DNA of 64,000 nucleotides from Arthrobacter sp. CAN_C5 (GCF_017875735.1 NZ_JAGGMZ010000001.1:3596001-3660000), one strand, 5' to 3'; shown: positions 1 to 9,425, numbered from the stretch's first letter. The notes: generated from the sequence alone by a model not told the origin. Translations and numbers: made by a program.

Positions 1-863
1 CCCGAGGACAGCGAACGAATGGCGATGTCCACCAGCATTCGGAGGCCGTAAGCAACGTCCTGGTTCATGGTGCGTTCCGGGCCGATCGCCACTGCCCTCA
101 CGACGCCGGACCGCGAGAGCGCACCCTGCTCACCGACAATCCGGAAGAGAGCGGAACCCGTGGGAATGTAGTCCCCGACCGCCCACAGCAACTCCAGTTG
201 GCATTCGGCGCGACCGGCGAGGGTGACGAGTTTCTTGTGGTCCACGGCGAACATCACTCCGGCGCTCGGAGTAACAATCAGTTCTGGATCAAGGTCCGTT
301 TCAGTGCCAGGGTCCGGGTAGACATGGTCGAGGGTTTTCATGGTGCCTCTGGCCACCCACCCGACCAGGGCCGCGGTCCGCAGCGACTGCCCGATATGGT
401 TCAAATACCAGACCAGGGTGCCGATGCAACCCAAGACCAGGACCATTGCCACGACAACCGCCAGACCGGGCACGGTCCCGCCGTCTGCGGTGGTCTTCAC
501 CGAGCGCATGGACAGAATCGAGTGGGCGAACGTCCCAGCGAACAGCCCGATCGCACACTGGCTCGGCCGGTCCTGCAGAATCTGCCTCACAATACGCGGG
601 GAGAACACGCCCATCGCGAGTTGGACCATCACCATCAGCAGCGACAGCACCAGACCGGTGAGGGTCAGCATGGCGAAAGAAATCAGATAGAGGATCTGGA
701 GGGCTGCGGTGGTGTCACCACTGATGCTCTCCGGGACCAGCGTCCCGTCATCGATCGACGTGGTGATGAGAGATATCGCGACCCCACCAAGAATAAAGAG
801 CAGCGGGATGGTCCAGAGGCTCGTCTTCAGGTAGTGGCCGATGCGGAAACGCTTGATCGGCAC
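1..863 (-). CDS. DUF2254 family membrane protein (partial, 3' end outside window)
   Basis: The reverse strand is open from a GTG at 863 (preceded in frame by TGA) to the window edge, about 287 codons. Four hydrophobic stretches lie near residues 14-34, 57-85, 101-120 and 130-152, followed by a soluble part. The last visible residues, around DVAYGLRMLVDIAIRSLS, match the region that precedes the conserved INDPxTA segment of DUF2254 proteins, which are usually about 430 residues, so roughly 140 residues are missing. Function is unknown for this inner-membrane family. No clear ribosome binding site precedes the GTG, so the start is the least certain part. Confidence 0.8.
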   Translation of the reverse strand, partial: MPIKRFRIGHYLKTSLWTIPLLFILGGVAISLITTSIDDGTLVPESISGDTTAALQILYLISFAMLTLTGLVLSLLMVMVQLAMGVFSPRIVRQILQDRPSQCAIGLFAGTFAHSILSMRSVKTTADGGTVPGLAVVVAMVLVLGCIGTLVWYLNHIGQSLRTAALVGWVARGTMKTLDHVYPDPGTETDLDPELIVTPSAGVMFAVDHKKLVTLAGRAECQLELLWAVGDYIPTGSALFRIVGEQGALSRSGVVRAVAIGPERTMNQDVAYGLRMLVDIAIRSLSS

Positions 864-961
864 CTCGTCTCAAGGGAGTGGGCGTGACTGGCGGGGCTCC
901 GACCTCGCAGGTAGCCCCACGATATACCCCGCGCCCGCGGGACGTACCGGCGTTGCGCGGC

Positions 962-2125
962 CTAGTTGATTGCGGAGAGCCCGGTGATGGCACGCCCGAC
1001 GATCAGGGTGTTGATCTCGTAGGAGCCCTCGTAGGTGTAGATGGCCTCGGCGTCAGCGAAGATCTTGGCCATCCGGAACTCGGTGGTAATGCCATTACCG
1101 CCGAGAATCCCCCGCCCCAGCGCCACGGTTTCACGCATCCGTGCCGTGGTGTATGCCTTGGCGAGAGCCGCCTGCGGCATGTCACCGCCGCCATCCTCCT
1201 GCAGCTGCGCCACCCGCGCCATCATTCCCAGGCTCGCTGTCGTGTTGCCGAGCATCCGCACCAGCTGGTCCTGCACCAGCTGGAACCCTGCGATCGGGCG
1301 GCCGAACTGGTGCCGTTCCACCGCGTACCGGCGGGCGACGTCGAAGGCAGCAAGCTGCTGGCCCACCGCCTGCCAGCCCACCAGGATCCGGGAACCGAGG
1401 AGGAGCTTCCGGGTGTCGGCGAAGGTGTTGATGCCCGCGAAACGGTCCGCCTCGGGCACGCGCACACCGTCGAGCACAATGTCAGCGTTCTGGACGGTAC
1501 GCAGTGCGATCTTGTTCTCGATCCGGGTGCGGCTTACCCCCGGCAGGGAAGCATCGAGGATGAACCCCCTGATGCTTCCGTCGGCGGTGTCCCGTGCCCA
1601 GAGCAGCATGTAGTCGCAGAATGTTCCGTTGCCGATCCACCGTTTGGCCCCATTGAGGACCCAGGTGTCACCGTCGCGGGTTGCAGTGGTTGCCAGCCCG
1701 CCGGCCACATCGGATCCGTGCAGCGGCTCGGTGAGGGCGAACGCGCCGGTGATCTTCAGATCCATGGCGTCCTGCAGTAGCCGGGCCTTCTGGTCCTCGG
1801 ATCCGAACTCGTGCAGGGCCTCGACGAAGAGGTCGTGGTGGACCATGAAGAAGGTTGCCAGGGACGTGTCGGCCCGCGTCATTTCGGCGATCACCATGCC
1901 GCCGAAAAGGTAGCTATACCCTTGCTGCACCGGGGTACTGAGGTTCAGGGCGGCGAGCTTGGGTAGCACCTCGATGGGGAATTCGGCCCGGTTCCACCAG
2001 CCTTCCGCGTTCAGCGACACCTCTTTGTCGAGGAAGTCACGGACATCGGCGAGTTTGGCGCTCTCCGTCGGGCTGAGCAGGGACTCGAAGCCCATGAAGT
2101 CGGCGGTGGGGAGGGTGCTCTCCAT
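962..2125 (-). CDS. acyl-CoA dehydrogenase, glutaryl-CoA dehydrogenase-like
   Basis: A 387-residue FAD flavoenzyme that would oxidise an acyl-CoA to the 2-enoyl-CoA in fatty-acid or amino-acid breakdown. Seen: N-terminal helical domain, middle beta domain with FALTEPLHGSD and WVLNGAKRWIGN, and C-terminal domain with RHQFGRPIAGFQLVQ and the TYEGSYEIN motif. Glu366 in that motif sits where the catalytic base lies in the glutaryl-CoA dehydrogenase branch. The gene starts 32 bp after the stop of the SDR gene on the same strand, so the two are probably co-transcribed as a beta-oxidation pair. Substrate is not determined; 'glutaryl' is only the nearest familiar branch. Confidence 0.9.
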   Translation of the reverse strand: MESTLPTADFMGFESLLSPTESAKLADVRDFLDKEVSLNAEGWWNRAEFPIEVLPKLAALNLSTPVQQGYSYLFGGMVIAEMTRADTSLATFFMVHHDLFVEALHEFGSEDQKARLLQDAMDLKITGAFALTEPLHGSDVAGGLATTATRDGDTWVLNGAKRWIGNGTFCDYMLLWARDTADGSIRGFILDASLPGVSRTRIENKIALRTVQNADIVLDGVRVPEADRFAGINTFADTRKLLLGSRILVGWQAVGQQLAAFDVARRYAVERHQFGRPIAGFQLVQDQLVRMLGNTTASLGMMARVAQLQEDGGGDMPQAALAKAYTTARMRETVALGRGILGGNGITTEFRMAKIFADAEAIYTYEGSYEINTLIVGRAITGLSAIN

Positions 2126-2157
2126 TGAGCTGTTCCTTTCGTGGGCTGCGGGGGCAG

Positions 2158-2934
2158 CTATTTTGGCGCCATGCGGATGGCGCCGTCGAGGCGAATGGTT
2201 TCGCCGTTCAGCATCTGGTTCTGCAGAATGTGTGAAACGAGGGCCGCGTATTCATGGGGGCGGCCGAGCCGGGACGGGTGCGGCACCTGGGCTCCCAGAG
2301 AGTCCTGGGCCTGCTGGGGCAGGCCCGCCATCATCGGGGTTTCGAAGATCCCCGGTGCGATGGTGACCACCCTGATCAGGGAGCGGGCGAGCTCCCGGGC
2401 GATCGGCAGGGTCATCGCCGCCACCGCGCCCTTGGAGGCGGCGTACGCTGGCTGACCGATCTGACCATCGAACGCCGCCACCGACGCAGTGTTCACAATG
2501 ACCCCCCGCTCGGGGGACCCTTCGGGAGGGCTGACCGGCTCGGTCGCCGCGATCGCCGCCGCAGACAACCGGATGACGTTGAAGGTTCCGATCAGGTTGA
2601 TGTTGATGACCCTGGCGAAATCCTCCAGTGGAAGCACACCGTCGCGTCCGAGTACCTTGCCGGGGGTGGCGATCCCCGCACAGTTGACGACGGTGCGGAG
2701 GGGGCCCAGCGCGACGGCGGTGTCGACGGCGGCCTGGACCTGCGCCGGATCGGTCACGTCTGCGGGGGCAAACACGGTCCGCTCACCCAGCTCGGCGGCT
2801 GCCTCTAAACCTGACGAGTGGGGCAGGTCGACCAGGACCACGGTGGCGCCCTCGCCATAAAGTTTCCTGGCAGTCGCCTGGCCCAGCCCGGAAGCGCCCC
2901 CGGTGATCAGGGCAACAGTGTTGGTGATGTCCAT
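2158..2934 (-). CDS. SDR family 3-hydroxyacyl-CoA dehydrogenase (HSD17B10-like)
   Basis: A 258-residue short-chain dehydrogenase. The cofactor motif TGGASGLG lies at residues 11-18, NAG-type NCAG at 84-87, and the catalytic set is Ser151, Tyr164 and Lys168 (YAASK). The fold details, such as [15 protein letters not shown] and the C-terminal [13 protein letters not shown], resemble type-II 3-hydroxyacyl-CoA dehydrogenases. The reading frame stays open upstream to 3072, but the ATG at 2934 is chosen because it has GAGGAG eight bases before it and begins directly with the first Rossmann strand. It heads a probable two-gene unit with the acyl-CoA dehydrogenase downstream, which gives two steps of beta-oxidation. 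Confidence 0.88.
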   Translation of the reverse strand: MDITNTVALITGGASGLGQATARKLYGEGATVVLVDLPHSSGLEAAAELGERTVFAPADVTDPAQVQAAVDTAVALGPLRTVVNCAGIATPGKVLGRDGVLPLEDFARVININLIGTFNVIRLSAAAIAATEPVSPPEGSPERGVIVNTASVAAFDGQIGQPAYAASKGAVAAMTLPIARELARSLIRVVTIAPGIFETPMMAGLPQQAQDSLGAQVPHPSRLGRPHEYAALVSHILQNQMLNGETIRLDGAIRMAPK

Positions 2935-3106
2935 GGTGTCTCCTCGAGCTTCTGGCGGCATTGGGCGTTCTGTCAGTATCTGGTGCGCAGGACGAACCTG
3001 ATGCCAACCAAACACTACTGTGACCCAGCCCATACTGCACCCGCGGTCCGCTGGGGTTGGCAGAGTGCTCAATACCGGCGCCGGGCCGTCCGGCTAGGGT
3101 GGAATT

Positions 3107-4255
3107 ATGCTCACTTCGCGCCAGGATGACCCCATCCGTACGGCTGATCATCGTGCGCGGGCTGCGGCGGAGTCCGTCAGGTCCCGGTTCGGCCACCGCC
3201 TGTTCGGGCTGCCGTTTACCCACCTTGGTGCCGTGCAGCACCCCCGGGAGCGAACTCGCTCCCCCTGGCATTACTGGTGGCAGGCACAGTACCTTGACGT
3301 CCTGGTGGACGAGACGCTGCGCGAGGCGGACCGGGGAAGCTCTTCCGCGGCGGCCCGGTCTGCGCTCACCGCATTGCGGCTGCTACGGGGAATCCACCTG
3401 CGCAATGGTCTGCGGTGGACCAACGCCTACTACGACGACATGGCCTGGCTGGCCCTCGCCGTCGACCGGATGGGACGGGTCCGGGGCGGAGGAGGGCGGG
3501 CCCTGGCACCCCTCGACCGGGCGCTGCGCTCCGCTCACACAGCTGACCTGGGCGGCGGCCTCTACTGGAATACTTCCCGCGATTTCAAGAACACCCCGGC
3601 CACCGGACCCGCCGCACTATTCTTCGCCCGTCGCGGACAACCGGAGCGGGGGCAGGAACTTGTGGACTGGCTCGGTGAGCGCCTGCGGGACGGCCAGACC
3701 GGGCTGTACCTGGATGGGATCAGGGTGAAGGCTGGACGGGAGACGCTGGTCCCGACCGTCTACACCTACAACCAGGGTCCGGTGCTGGGAGCGCTACTGG
3801 AACTGGGAGGAACGGCCAACCTTGCCACGGCCGCGGACCTGGTCTCCGCTGTCGACAGCCAACTCGGCACGGAGGGTGTCCTGCTGACCCATGGGGCCGG
3901 GGACGGCGGACTATTCACCGGCATCCTCGTCCGGTATCTGGCCTTCGCCGCGCTCAACCCCCTACTCCCGGATTCCGCCCGGCGGACCGCCGAGACCCTG
4001 GTGACGGCGACGTCCGAGAATCTCTGGGCCGGACGGACTGCTGAGACAGCGCCATCGCCTCGTCGTTTTCATCGCTTCAGGGGGGTTCGTCCCGGCGGAG
4101 CCCCCGACCTGTTGACCTTCCCGGCCGGAACGGGAGAGGCCGCCGCACCCGGGGGAGCCCAGCTCTCCACACAACTGCAGGCGTGGATGATCCTGGAAGC
4201 TGGCTACCGGGTGGCCGCCGGCTCCACCCGCGCGGCGGCGGATGAGCGAGGGTAG
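3107..4255 (+). CDS. glycoside hydrolase family 76 protein (alpha-1,6-mannanase-like)
   Basis: A 382-residue alpha/alpha-barrel protein with the family signature YYDDMAWLAL; Asp110 and Asp111 are the expected catalytic pair, and TYNQGPVLGAL is the second conserved block. GH76 enzymes cleave alpha-1,6-mannan. There is no signal peptide, so this copy appears cytosolic, which is common for short actinobacterial GH76 paralogues. The ATG at 3107 is preceded by TAGGGT with six bases between, a leaderless promoter arrangement, and by no Shine-Dalgarno. Its last 52 bp overlap the 3' end of the convergent iron ABC ATPase gene. Confidence 0.85.
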   Translation: MLTSRQDDPIRTADHRARAAAESVRSRFGHRLFGLPFTHLGAVQHPRERTRSPWHYWWQAQYLDVLVDETLREADRGSSSAAARSALTALRLLRGIHLRNGLRWTNAYYDDMAWLALAVDRMGRVRGGGGRALAPLDRALRSAHTADLGGGLYWNTSRDFKNTPATGPAALFFARRGQPERGQELVDWLGERLRDGQTGLYLDGIRVKAGRETLVPTVYTYNQGPVLGALLELGGTANLATAADLVSAVDSQLGTEGVLLTHGAGDGGLFTGILVRYLAFAALNPLLPDSARRTAETLVTATSENLWAGRTAETAPSPRRFHRFRGVRPGGAPDLLTFPAGTGEAAAPGGAQLSTQLQAWMILEAGYRVAAGSTRAAADERG

Positions 4256-5274
4256 GCGAGCGCGCGGTGTTTGATACCGATCGACACCCTCTCACCCCGC
4301 CGCGGCAGGCCAGGTGCTGCAACCCGTGCCCGCACCGTCGCCCCTGACAGGAGCTCCAGGCTTACCAGTGCGTCATGGCCGGCATAGGCGACCGAAGTGA
4401 CTGTGGCATCGGACCCTCCGGATGTGACCTGCAGCCATTCCGGCCGCAGCATCAGGGAAACCGCCGCCCCGTCCACCGGTGCTGTGCCGTCTGCGGTCTC
4501 TGCATCCACCCGCCCGAGCACGCACTGCACCTGCCCATCGGCCCAGTGTCCATCAAGTTCCACGGTGTCGCCCACGAACGCCGCCACCCAGCGGCTGACC
4601 GGGCGTTCGTAAACTTCCCACGGGGTGCCCCACTGCAGGATCCGGCCGTCGCGCATCACTGCGACGTAGTCGGCGAGCGAGAGTGCCTCTTCCTGGTCGT
4701 GGGTGACCAGCAGGCTGGTGTTGCTTTGCCCGCGCAGCAGGTCGGAGACCTCACGCCGCAACGTCGAACGCAACTGGGGGTCCAGCGCGGCGAAGGGCTC
4801 ATCGAGGAGAATCAGGTCGGGGCGCGGAGCCAACGACCGGGCGAGGGCCACCCGCTGCGCCTGACCACCCGACAGCTGGGACGGCGCGCGATCGACGAAA
4901 TCAGCCAGGCCCACCATTGCGGCGAGATCGGTGATCCGGCCTGCCCGTCCAGGGCCCCGCTTGAGGCCAAAACCGATGTTCTCCCCCACCGACAAATGAG
5001 GGAACAGCGACGCATCCTGCGGGACCCAGCCGACACCGCGCTTTTCGGGGGCCAACTGGACGGTCGCGGAGGAGAGCAGCTTATCTCCGACGCGGATGGT
5101 GCCGCCGGCGGCTGGGAGCAGCCCGGCGATGGCCCGCAGCAGCGTGGTCTTGCCACAGCCGCTCGGACCCAGCACGGCGGTCAGCGCGCCCCGCGGGATC
5201 TGCAGGTTCACACCGTCGAGCACGGCGGCACTCCCGTAGGTCACCCTCAACCCGTCAATGGTTACCCAGCTCAC
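4204..5274 (-). CDS. fbpC: iron(III) ABC transporter ATP-binding protein (FbpC-like)
   Basis: A 356-residue ABC ATPase that powers ferric-iron import. Walker A GPSGCGKT is at residues 36-43, the signature LSGGQ at 134-138, Walker B ILLDEP at 155-160, then an H-loop in LLVTHDQEE. A C-terminal TOBE-like regulatory domain (about residues 240-350) is typical of FbpC/PotA-type ATPases. The GTG start at 5274 overlaps the permease stop by four bases (GTGA) and has GGAGG upstream, so translation is coupled. The same frame is open much further upstream, but that part lies inside the permease gene and is not coding. The 3' end overlaps the GH76 gene. Confidence 0.9.
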   Translation of the reverse strand: MSWVTIDGLRVTYGSAAVLDGVNLQIPRGALTAVLGPSGCGKTTLLRAIAGLLPAAGGTIRVGDKLLSSATVQLAPEKRGVGWVPQDASLFPHLSVGENIGFGLKRGPGRAGRITDLAAMVGLADFVDRAPSQLSGGQAQRVALARSLAPRPDLILLDEPFAALDPQLRSTLRREVSDLLRGQSNTSLLVTHDQEEALSLADYVAVMRDGRILQWGTPWEVYERPVSRWVAAFVGDTVELDGHWADGQVQCVLGRVDAETADGTAPVDGAAVSLMLRPEWLQVTSGGSDATVTSVAYAGHDALVSLELLSGATVRARVAAPGLPRRGERVSIGIKHRALAYPRSSAAARVEPAATR

Positions 5275-6845
5275 AGATCCTCCTTCGCGACGCCCCGAAA
5301 TCCGGACAGCACCACCGCGGGGACGGCGGCGAGCAGCACCAGGGTGGCAGCATAGGGTGCGGCCGCCCCGTATTCGAACACCGTGGTGCGGGACCAGAGT
5401 TCGGTGGCGAGGGTGGCGGTTCCCGTGGGCCGCAGCAGCAACGTCGCAGGTAATTCTTTCATGACCGAGATGGCCACCAGCAGCGCGCTGACGCCGATCC
5501 CGGGTAGCGCCAGCCGGGCGGTCACCCGCCACCATGATTGCAATGGTGACAGGCCCAGCATCCGGGACACGTCCACCAGATTTCCGGGCACGGCGGCGAT
5601 CCCGCTGCGCATGGTCCCGATCGCCTTCGGCATGAACAGGACGGCGTAGCCAAAGACGAGGACCACCACCGTCTGGTACAGGGCGGGGACGGCGGCGAGC
5701 GCGAAGAACACCAGGGCCAGCCCCACCACGATTCCGGGCAGAGCGTGCCCCAGGAACCCCACCGCCTCCACCGCGGCGACCAGGCGTCCCCGGTAGCGGG
5801 CGGCCAGCACTGCGATCGGCAGGGCCAGCACCACCGCGGCAAGCGCACCGGCGACCGCGAGGCCCAGGGTTGCCCCGATGGCCTCGACGAGGCGTACGGT
5901 GTCGATCTCCCGGAGCGTCTGGGCTTCCAGGAGCCGGCTCATCAGACCGCCCACGGGGACGACGACGCTCACTAACGCAGCACTGAGCACCAGGGCCATC
6001 GCGACGGGCAGCCACCGTCCGGGACGGACGAGCGCGATCCTTCCCCGCCCGGCCCCCGCCGTGACCTGGCCCCGGAACCTCTTCTCTCCGGCGACCACCG
6101 TGAGAGCCAGGACGACCAGCATCAGCGCGAGCAGTGCTGCCTGGTTCCGGTCGAAGCTCGCCCCGTATGCCGAGTTGATGCCCCAGGTCAGGGTCTGATA
6201 CCTCAGCATGGAGACCAGCCCAAAGTCGGAAAGGGTGTACAGGGCGACCAGCAGGGCACCGGCCGCCGCGGCGGGTCGTGCCCGGGGCCAGGTGGCGGCA
6301 CGGAAAGCGCCCCAGGGCCCACGCCCCAGGGTGCGGGCCACCGCTTCGAGATCCCCCGACGTCCCGCGGAGGGCGGCGGCGACCGGCAGGGTGACGTACG
6401 GGGTGCAGACCGCGGTCATGATCATCCAGCTCGCGAAGAACCCGTCCAGGGTCGGGAGCCAGACCAGCCACCCGTAGGCCGCAAGGTAGGACGGGACGGC
6501 GAGCGGCAGCGCGGAGATCAGGAGCATGGCGCGCGGCGCCGGGATGCGCACCCGCGTGAGCACCCAGGCCGACGCCGTTCCGACCACCAGGCAGGTGATT
6601 GTCACTGCCGCCGCCAACAGCACCGAGTTCAGGGCGAGCTGCAGGACCCGTGCCCGCAGCAGGGTGTCAGCGAGTTCGGCGAACCCGGCGTCGGTGGTCC
6701 GCGCCACCAGATAGACCAGGGGGATGGCGGCCGTCGCCGCACACAGTCCCGCCAGCACCAGCAGCCAGACCGGTGGAGCCGATCTGGGCACACGAACGGA
6801 ACGCGCCGGCTCAGCGCTGGCACGTTCCGTTCGGGTGAGGGTCAT
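5271..6845 (-). CDS. fbpB: iron(III) ABC transporter permease (FbpB-like)
   Basis: A 524-residue fused permease with about twelve membrane segments and two copies of the binding-protein-dependent transport module, as in FbpB/AfuB/SfuB. One coupling-loop EAA-type motif is visible as LEAVARTLGRGPWGAF in the first half, the other near LVDVSRMLGLSPLQSW in the second. ATG at 6845 is preferred over a TTG seven codons upstream because AGGTGA lies before it. It sits between the binding protein gene (35 bp upstream) and the ATPase gene (4-bp overlap) in one iron-uptake operon. Confidence 0.9.
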   Translation of the reverse strand: MTLTRTERASAEPARSVRVPRSAPPVWLLVLAGLCAATAAIPLVYLVARTTDAGFAELADTLLRARVLQLALNSVLLAAAVTITCLVVGTASAWVLTRVRIPAPRAMLLISALPLAVPSYLAAYGWLVWLPTLDGFFASWMIMTAVCTPYVTLPVAAALRGTSGDLEAVARTLGRGPWGAFRAATWPRARPAAAAGALLVALYTLSDFGLVSMLRYQTLTWGINSAYGASFDRNQAALLALMLVVLALTVVAGEKRFRGQVTAGAGRGRIALVRPGRWLPVAMALVLSAALVSVVVPVGGLMSRLLEAQTLREIDTVRLVEAIGATLGLAVAGALAAVVLALPIAVLAARYRGRLVAAVEAVGFLGHALPGIVVGLALVFFALAAVPALYQTVVVLVFGYAVLFMPKAIGTMRSGIAAVPGNLVDVSRMLGLSPLQSWWRVTARLALPGIGVSALLVAISVMKELPATLLLRPTGTATLATELWSRTTVFEYGAAAPYAATLVLLAAVPAVVLSGFRGVAKEDL

Positions 6846-6879
6846 TCGTGGGTCACCTGCTACCAATAGTTGATCAGGT

Positions 6880-7935
6880 TCAGATCAGGCCGTGCTTGCT
6901 CAGTAACTCCTGGGTCTGCTCAAGCGATTCGAGGTCCGACAGGTCCAGGTCCGGGTTGACCAGCGAATCCAGGGCGGGCAGCCCCTCGGGAGCCTCGACC
7001 CCTTCGGCCAGCGGGTACTCGAAGGTCTCCTCGACGAAGTACTGCTGGGCGTCGGCGGACACGAGGAATTCGACAAACTCCAGAGCGTCGGCGTCCTGGC
7101 CGGCGTTGGAGAGGATCCCCGCGCCGGTGACATTGACAATCGATCCGGGGTCGCCAGCCTCAGGGTAGGACAGCTGGGCGCGCATGTTCTCCTCCCCGGT
7201 TTCGGTGGCCTGGCGGAACCAGTAGTAGTGGTTGATCAGCCCGGTCTCGACCACTCCCTCGTTCACGGCGGTCAGGACGGCGCCGTTGTTCTCAAAGATC
7301 TGCGGTTCGTTGGCGGCCAACGCCGCTACCCACTCATCCGCGGCTTCCTCGCCCTTCAATACCCGGTAGGCCGTGACGAAGGCCTGGAAGCTGGCGTTGG
7401 AGGGCGCGAAGCCAACCCGGCCAGACCAGTCGGGGTCGGTCAGCTCATCCACGGTGGCCGGGACCTCGTCGGCTTCCAGCGTCTCGCCGTCGTACACGAT
7501 GACGCGGGCACGGCCAGTGATTCCCACCCAGCTGTCGTCGGTGGAGGTGAATCCGTCGGGGACGGTTGCGGTGACGTCCTCAGGCAGGGTGGTGAACAGC
7601 CCCGCGCTACTGAGGGCGCCGAGCGCACCGGCGTCCTGGGAGAGGAACACCTGGGCGGGGGTCTGTTCCCCCTCCTCCAGCAGGAGTGCACCCAGTTCGG
7701 CGGTGTTGCCGTAGCGCACGTCCACCTCGATGCCGCTGCTTTCCTCGAACTGATCGATGAGTGGCTGGATCAGGTCCTCGTCCCGTCCCGAGTAGAGGGT
7801 GAACGTGTTGTCGCTCTCCAGCTCGGTGGCGGCGGGTGAGGTGTCGGATTCGGCGGCGGGCTCGGTGGTCGTTCCGCACCCGACGAGGGCGAGGATGGTG
7901 GCACCGGCCGCGACGGCGGCAAATCGATTGTGCAT
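6880..7935 (-). CDS. fbpA: iron(III) ABC transporter substrate-binding lipoprotein (FbpA-like)
   Basis: A 351-residue extracellular solute-binding protein of the ferric-iron family. It has a lipoprotein signal peptide with the lipobox LVGC and lipidated Cys20. The mature part starts with the family pattern NTFTLYSGRDEDLIQPLIDQ (strand-helix opening) and contains DVRYGNTAELGALLLEE. The ATG at 7935 is chosen because GGAGA precedes it and the lipobox then falls at the normal place. It is the first gene of the fbpABC-like operon, with an iron box about 40 bp upstream, so repression by an IdeR/DtxR-type regulator when iron is plentiful is expected. Confidence 0.9.
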   Translation of the reverse strand: MHNRFAAVAAGATILALVGCGTTTEPAAESDTSPAATELESDNTFTLYSGRDEDLIQPLIDQFEESSGIEVDVRYGNTAELGALLLEEGEQTPAQVFLSQDAGALGALSSAGLFTTLPEDVTATVPDGFTSTDDSWVGITGRARVIVYDGETLEADEVPATVDELTDPDWSGRVGFAPSNASFQAFVTAYRVLKGEEAADEWVAALAANEPQIFENNGAVLTAVNEGVVETGLINHYYWFRQATETGEENMRAQLSYPEAGDPGSIVNVTGAGILSNAGQDADALEFVEFLVSADAQQYFVEETFEYPLAEGVEAPEGLPALDSLVNPDLDLSDLESLEQTQELLSKHGLI

Positions 7936-7970
7936 GGGGTGGTCTCCAGGGGTGAACTTTGGATATGAAC

Positions 7971-7984
7971 TAAGGATCACCTTA
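7971..7984. promoter_or_regulatory. IdeR/DtxR-like iron box upstream of fbpA
   Basis: The palindrome TAAGGATCACCTTA has half-sites TAAGG and CCTTA with four bases between, close to the DtxR/IdeR consensus core TTAGGnnnnnCCTAA. It lies 36 bp before the fbpA start, where bound repressor would block the promoter. The assignment is by inspection only. Confidence 0.65.
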
Positions 7985-8051
7985 CACCGGTTCGCCGTCG
8001 AATTAGTCACGAAAATGTGACGTAATTATTCCGATGCGGTCTGGCGGGGCT

Positions 8052-8642
8052 CTAAGGGAGCTTCCGCTGCGGATAGAGCGTCTCGCTGCGGGCCAGCATC
8101 GCCACGAATCTGGCGATATTCCGTTCCCTGGCCGCCTCGGTCTTGAGCTGACTGAGCCGGAAGATCATCGCGTACCGGTTCTGGGAGGTCAGAACGTTGA
8201 ACATCGCCTGTGCGTTGGGGTCGGCGGCGATGGCCTCTGCCAGGGCGGCGGGAACTTCCGCCTACGCCGGCCCGGCGTAGGCCCGCTCCCACCTGCCGTC
8301 CGCTTTCGCCGCGGCGACGGCGTCGAGCCCGGCCGCCCTCATCCGCCCCTCCGCAGTCAACCGCTCGATGTACCCGATGTTGCGCAGCGACCAGATACTG
8401 CGTGGGCCGCGGGGCGTGAACCGCTGGAGGGAGCTTTCGTCGCCTCGCCGGCGCGCCTGGCCATCGATCCACCCCACGCAGAGCGCCTCATCGAGGGCGG
8501 CAGCGTAGGTCAACTCGGTGACGAACCCGCCCTTCTTGTGCAGGATCAGCCAGACACCGCCAGAGGTGGAGTGGTTGGCTTCCAGCCAGGCCTTCCACGC
8601 GTCAGCATCGGGGACCAACAGTTCGGGCAGTTCGGCCTTCAT
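8052..8642 (-). pseudogene. YdeI/OmpD-associated family protein, interrupted by one in-frame TAG
   Basis: From ATG at 8642 the frame encodes a YdeI-type protein (start MKAELPELLVPDADAWKAWL, then CVGWIDGQARRRG and FTPRGPRSIWS) up to ...AYAGPA, followed by TAG at 8264-8262. Reading past it in the same frame gives AEVPAALAEAIAADP, QNRYAMIFRLS and a normal C-terminal end at 8052. The full frame (about 196 residues) matches the usual length, and no bases are gained or lost, so a single point change explains the break. The truncated 126-residue product would lack the C-terminal domain. Alternatives are a sequencing error or readthrough. Confidence 0.8.
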
Positions 8643-8702
8643 GGGGCTACTGTAATCCCCTGAGCTCCGTCGAGTCCCTACCCCGAACCTGGAGAACAAC
8701 CG

Positions 8703-9425
8703 ATGCTGCGGGTCCACCCTCTGCTCCACACACCTGATCCCGGGCGGCTGGGCGCCGTGCTTGTCGCTCTCGGGCTGGCCCGGGCCGCCCAGGGAAACGG
8801 GTGGATGGTGCTCGATGCCGGCGGCGGGCGGATCACGCTCTGCCCGTCCGGGCCTGGCGGGGCGTCGACGACCCTGGGGTTCGAGGTGGGGGACCTCGAA
8901 GTTTTCGCCCAGCGTACCCGCGTGAGCGGCACCGCGGCGGAGGTCGTCAACGATCCCGACGGCGTCCCAAGGGTCCGGGTATCGGCACCCCCGCTCACCT
9001 TCCATGCCGGGCTCGGCGAGCGGCAGCTTCCCACCGGCCCCGACCCGGCCCTGACCGTGGTGACGATCTGGCGCACGCCGGACACTGCGGGCGCGGCCGG
9101 GGTGCTCGCCAACATGGGCGCCCGGGTACGGGCCGCCACCCCGGACGCCGGAGACGCCAGCGATCTTCCGGGTCACGGGCCCGTGGACTTTCTGGCGAAG
9201 AATGGTGGGGTGGTGGCTGTACGGCGGGCACCGCGCCAGGAGTTCGAGGTGGGCTTTGAATACGCGGGAGACCTGACTGTGCTGGGTGAACGGGTCGAGG
9301 CGGCCGGCTTTGCCGGACGAGTCACCGACGCCGACCGCCACCTGACCGTGGACCTCGGCGCTGGCCGGCCGGTCCGTATTGCCAAACGGCCAGAGGTTGA
9401 CCCCGGGCGCGAGGCTCGGCGCTGA
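8703..9425 (+). CDS. VOC family (glyoxalase-like) protein
   Basis: A 240-residue protein of the vicinal oxygen chelate type with two pseudo-repeated beta-alpha-beta-beta-beta units. The first opens with LRVHPLLHTPDPGRLGAVL and includes WMVLDAGGGRITL; the second begins near LTVVTIWRTPDTAGAAGVL. No particular substrate can be read from it, and the metal ligands typical of true glyoxalase I are not obvious, so a binding or resistance role is also possible. The ATG has GGAG ten bases upstream. It is divergent from the broken YdeI-family gene. Confidence 0.65.
   Translation: MLRVHPLLHTPDPGRLGAVLVALGLARAAQGNGWMVLDAGGGRITLCPSGPGGASTTLGFEVGDLEVFAQRTRVSGTAAEVVNDPDGVPRVRVSAPPLTFHAGLGERQLPTGPDPALTVVTIWRTPDTAGAAGVLANMGARVRAATPDAGDASDLPGHGPVDFLAKNGGVVAVRRAPRQEFEVGFEYAGDLTVLGERVEAAGFAGRVTDADRHLTVDLGAGRPVRIAKRPEVDPGREARR

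Noticed and set aside
198..887. Plus-strand coding region near the left end
   Set aside because: The reverse strand encodes a recognisable DUF2254 protein; the forward frames are Arg/His/Gln-rich shadows.
5275..6471. Long open frame upstream of the iron ATPase as an N-terminal fusion
   Set aside because: It lies in a shadow frame of the permease gene; the ATPase has its own coupled GTG with GGAGG, and the upstream translation is Arg/Gly/Pro-rich noise.
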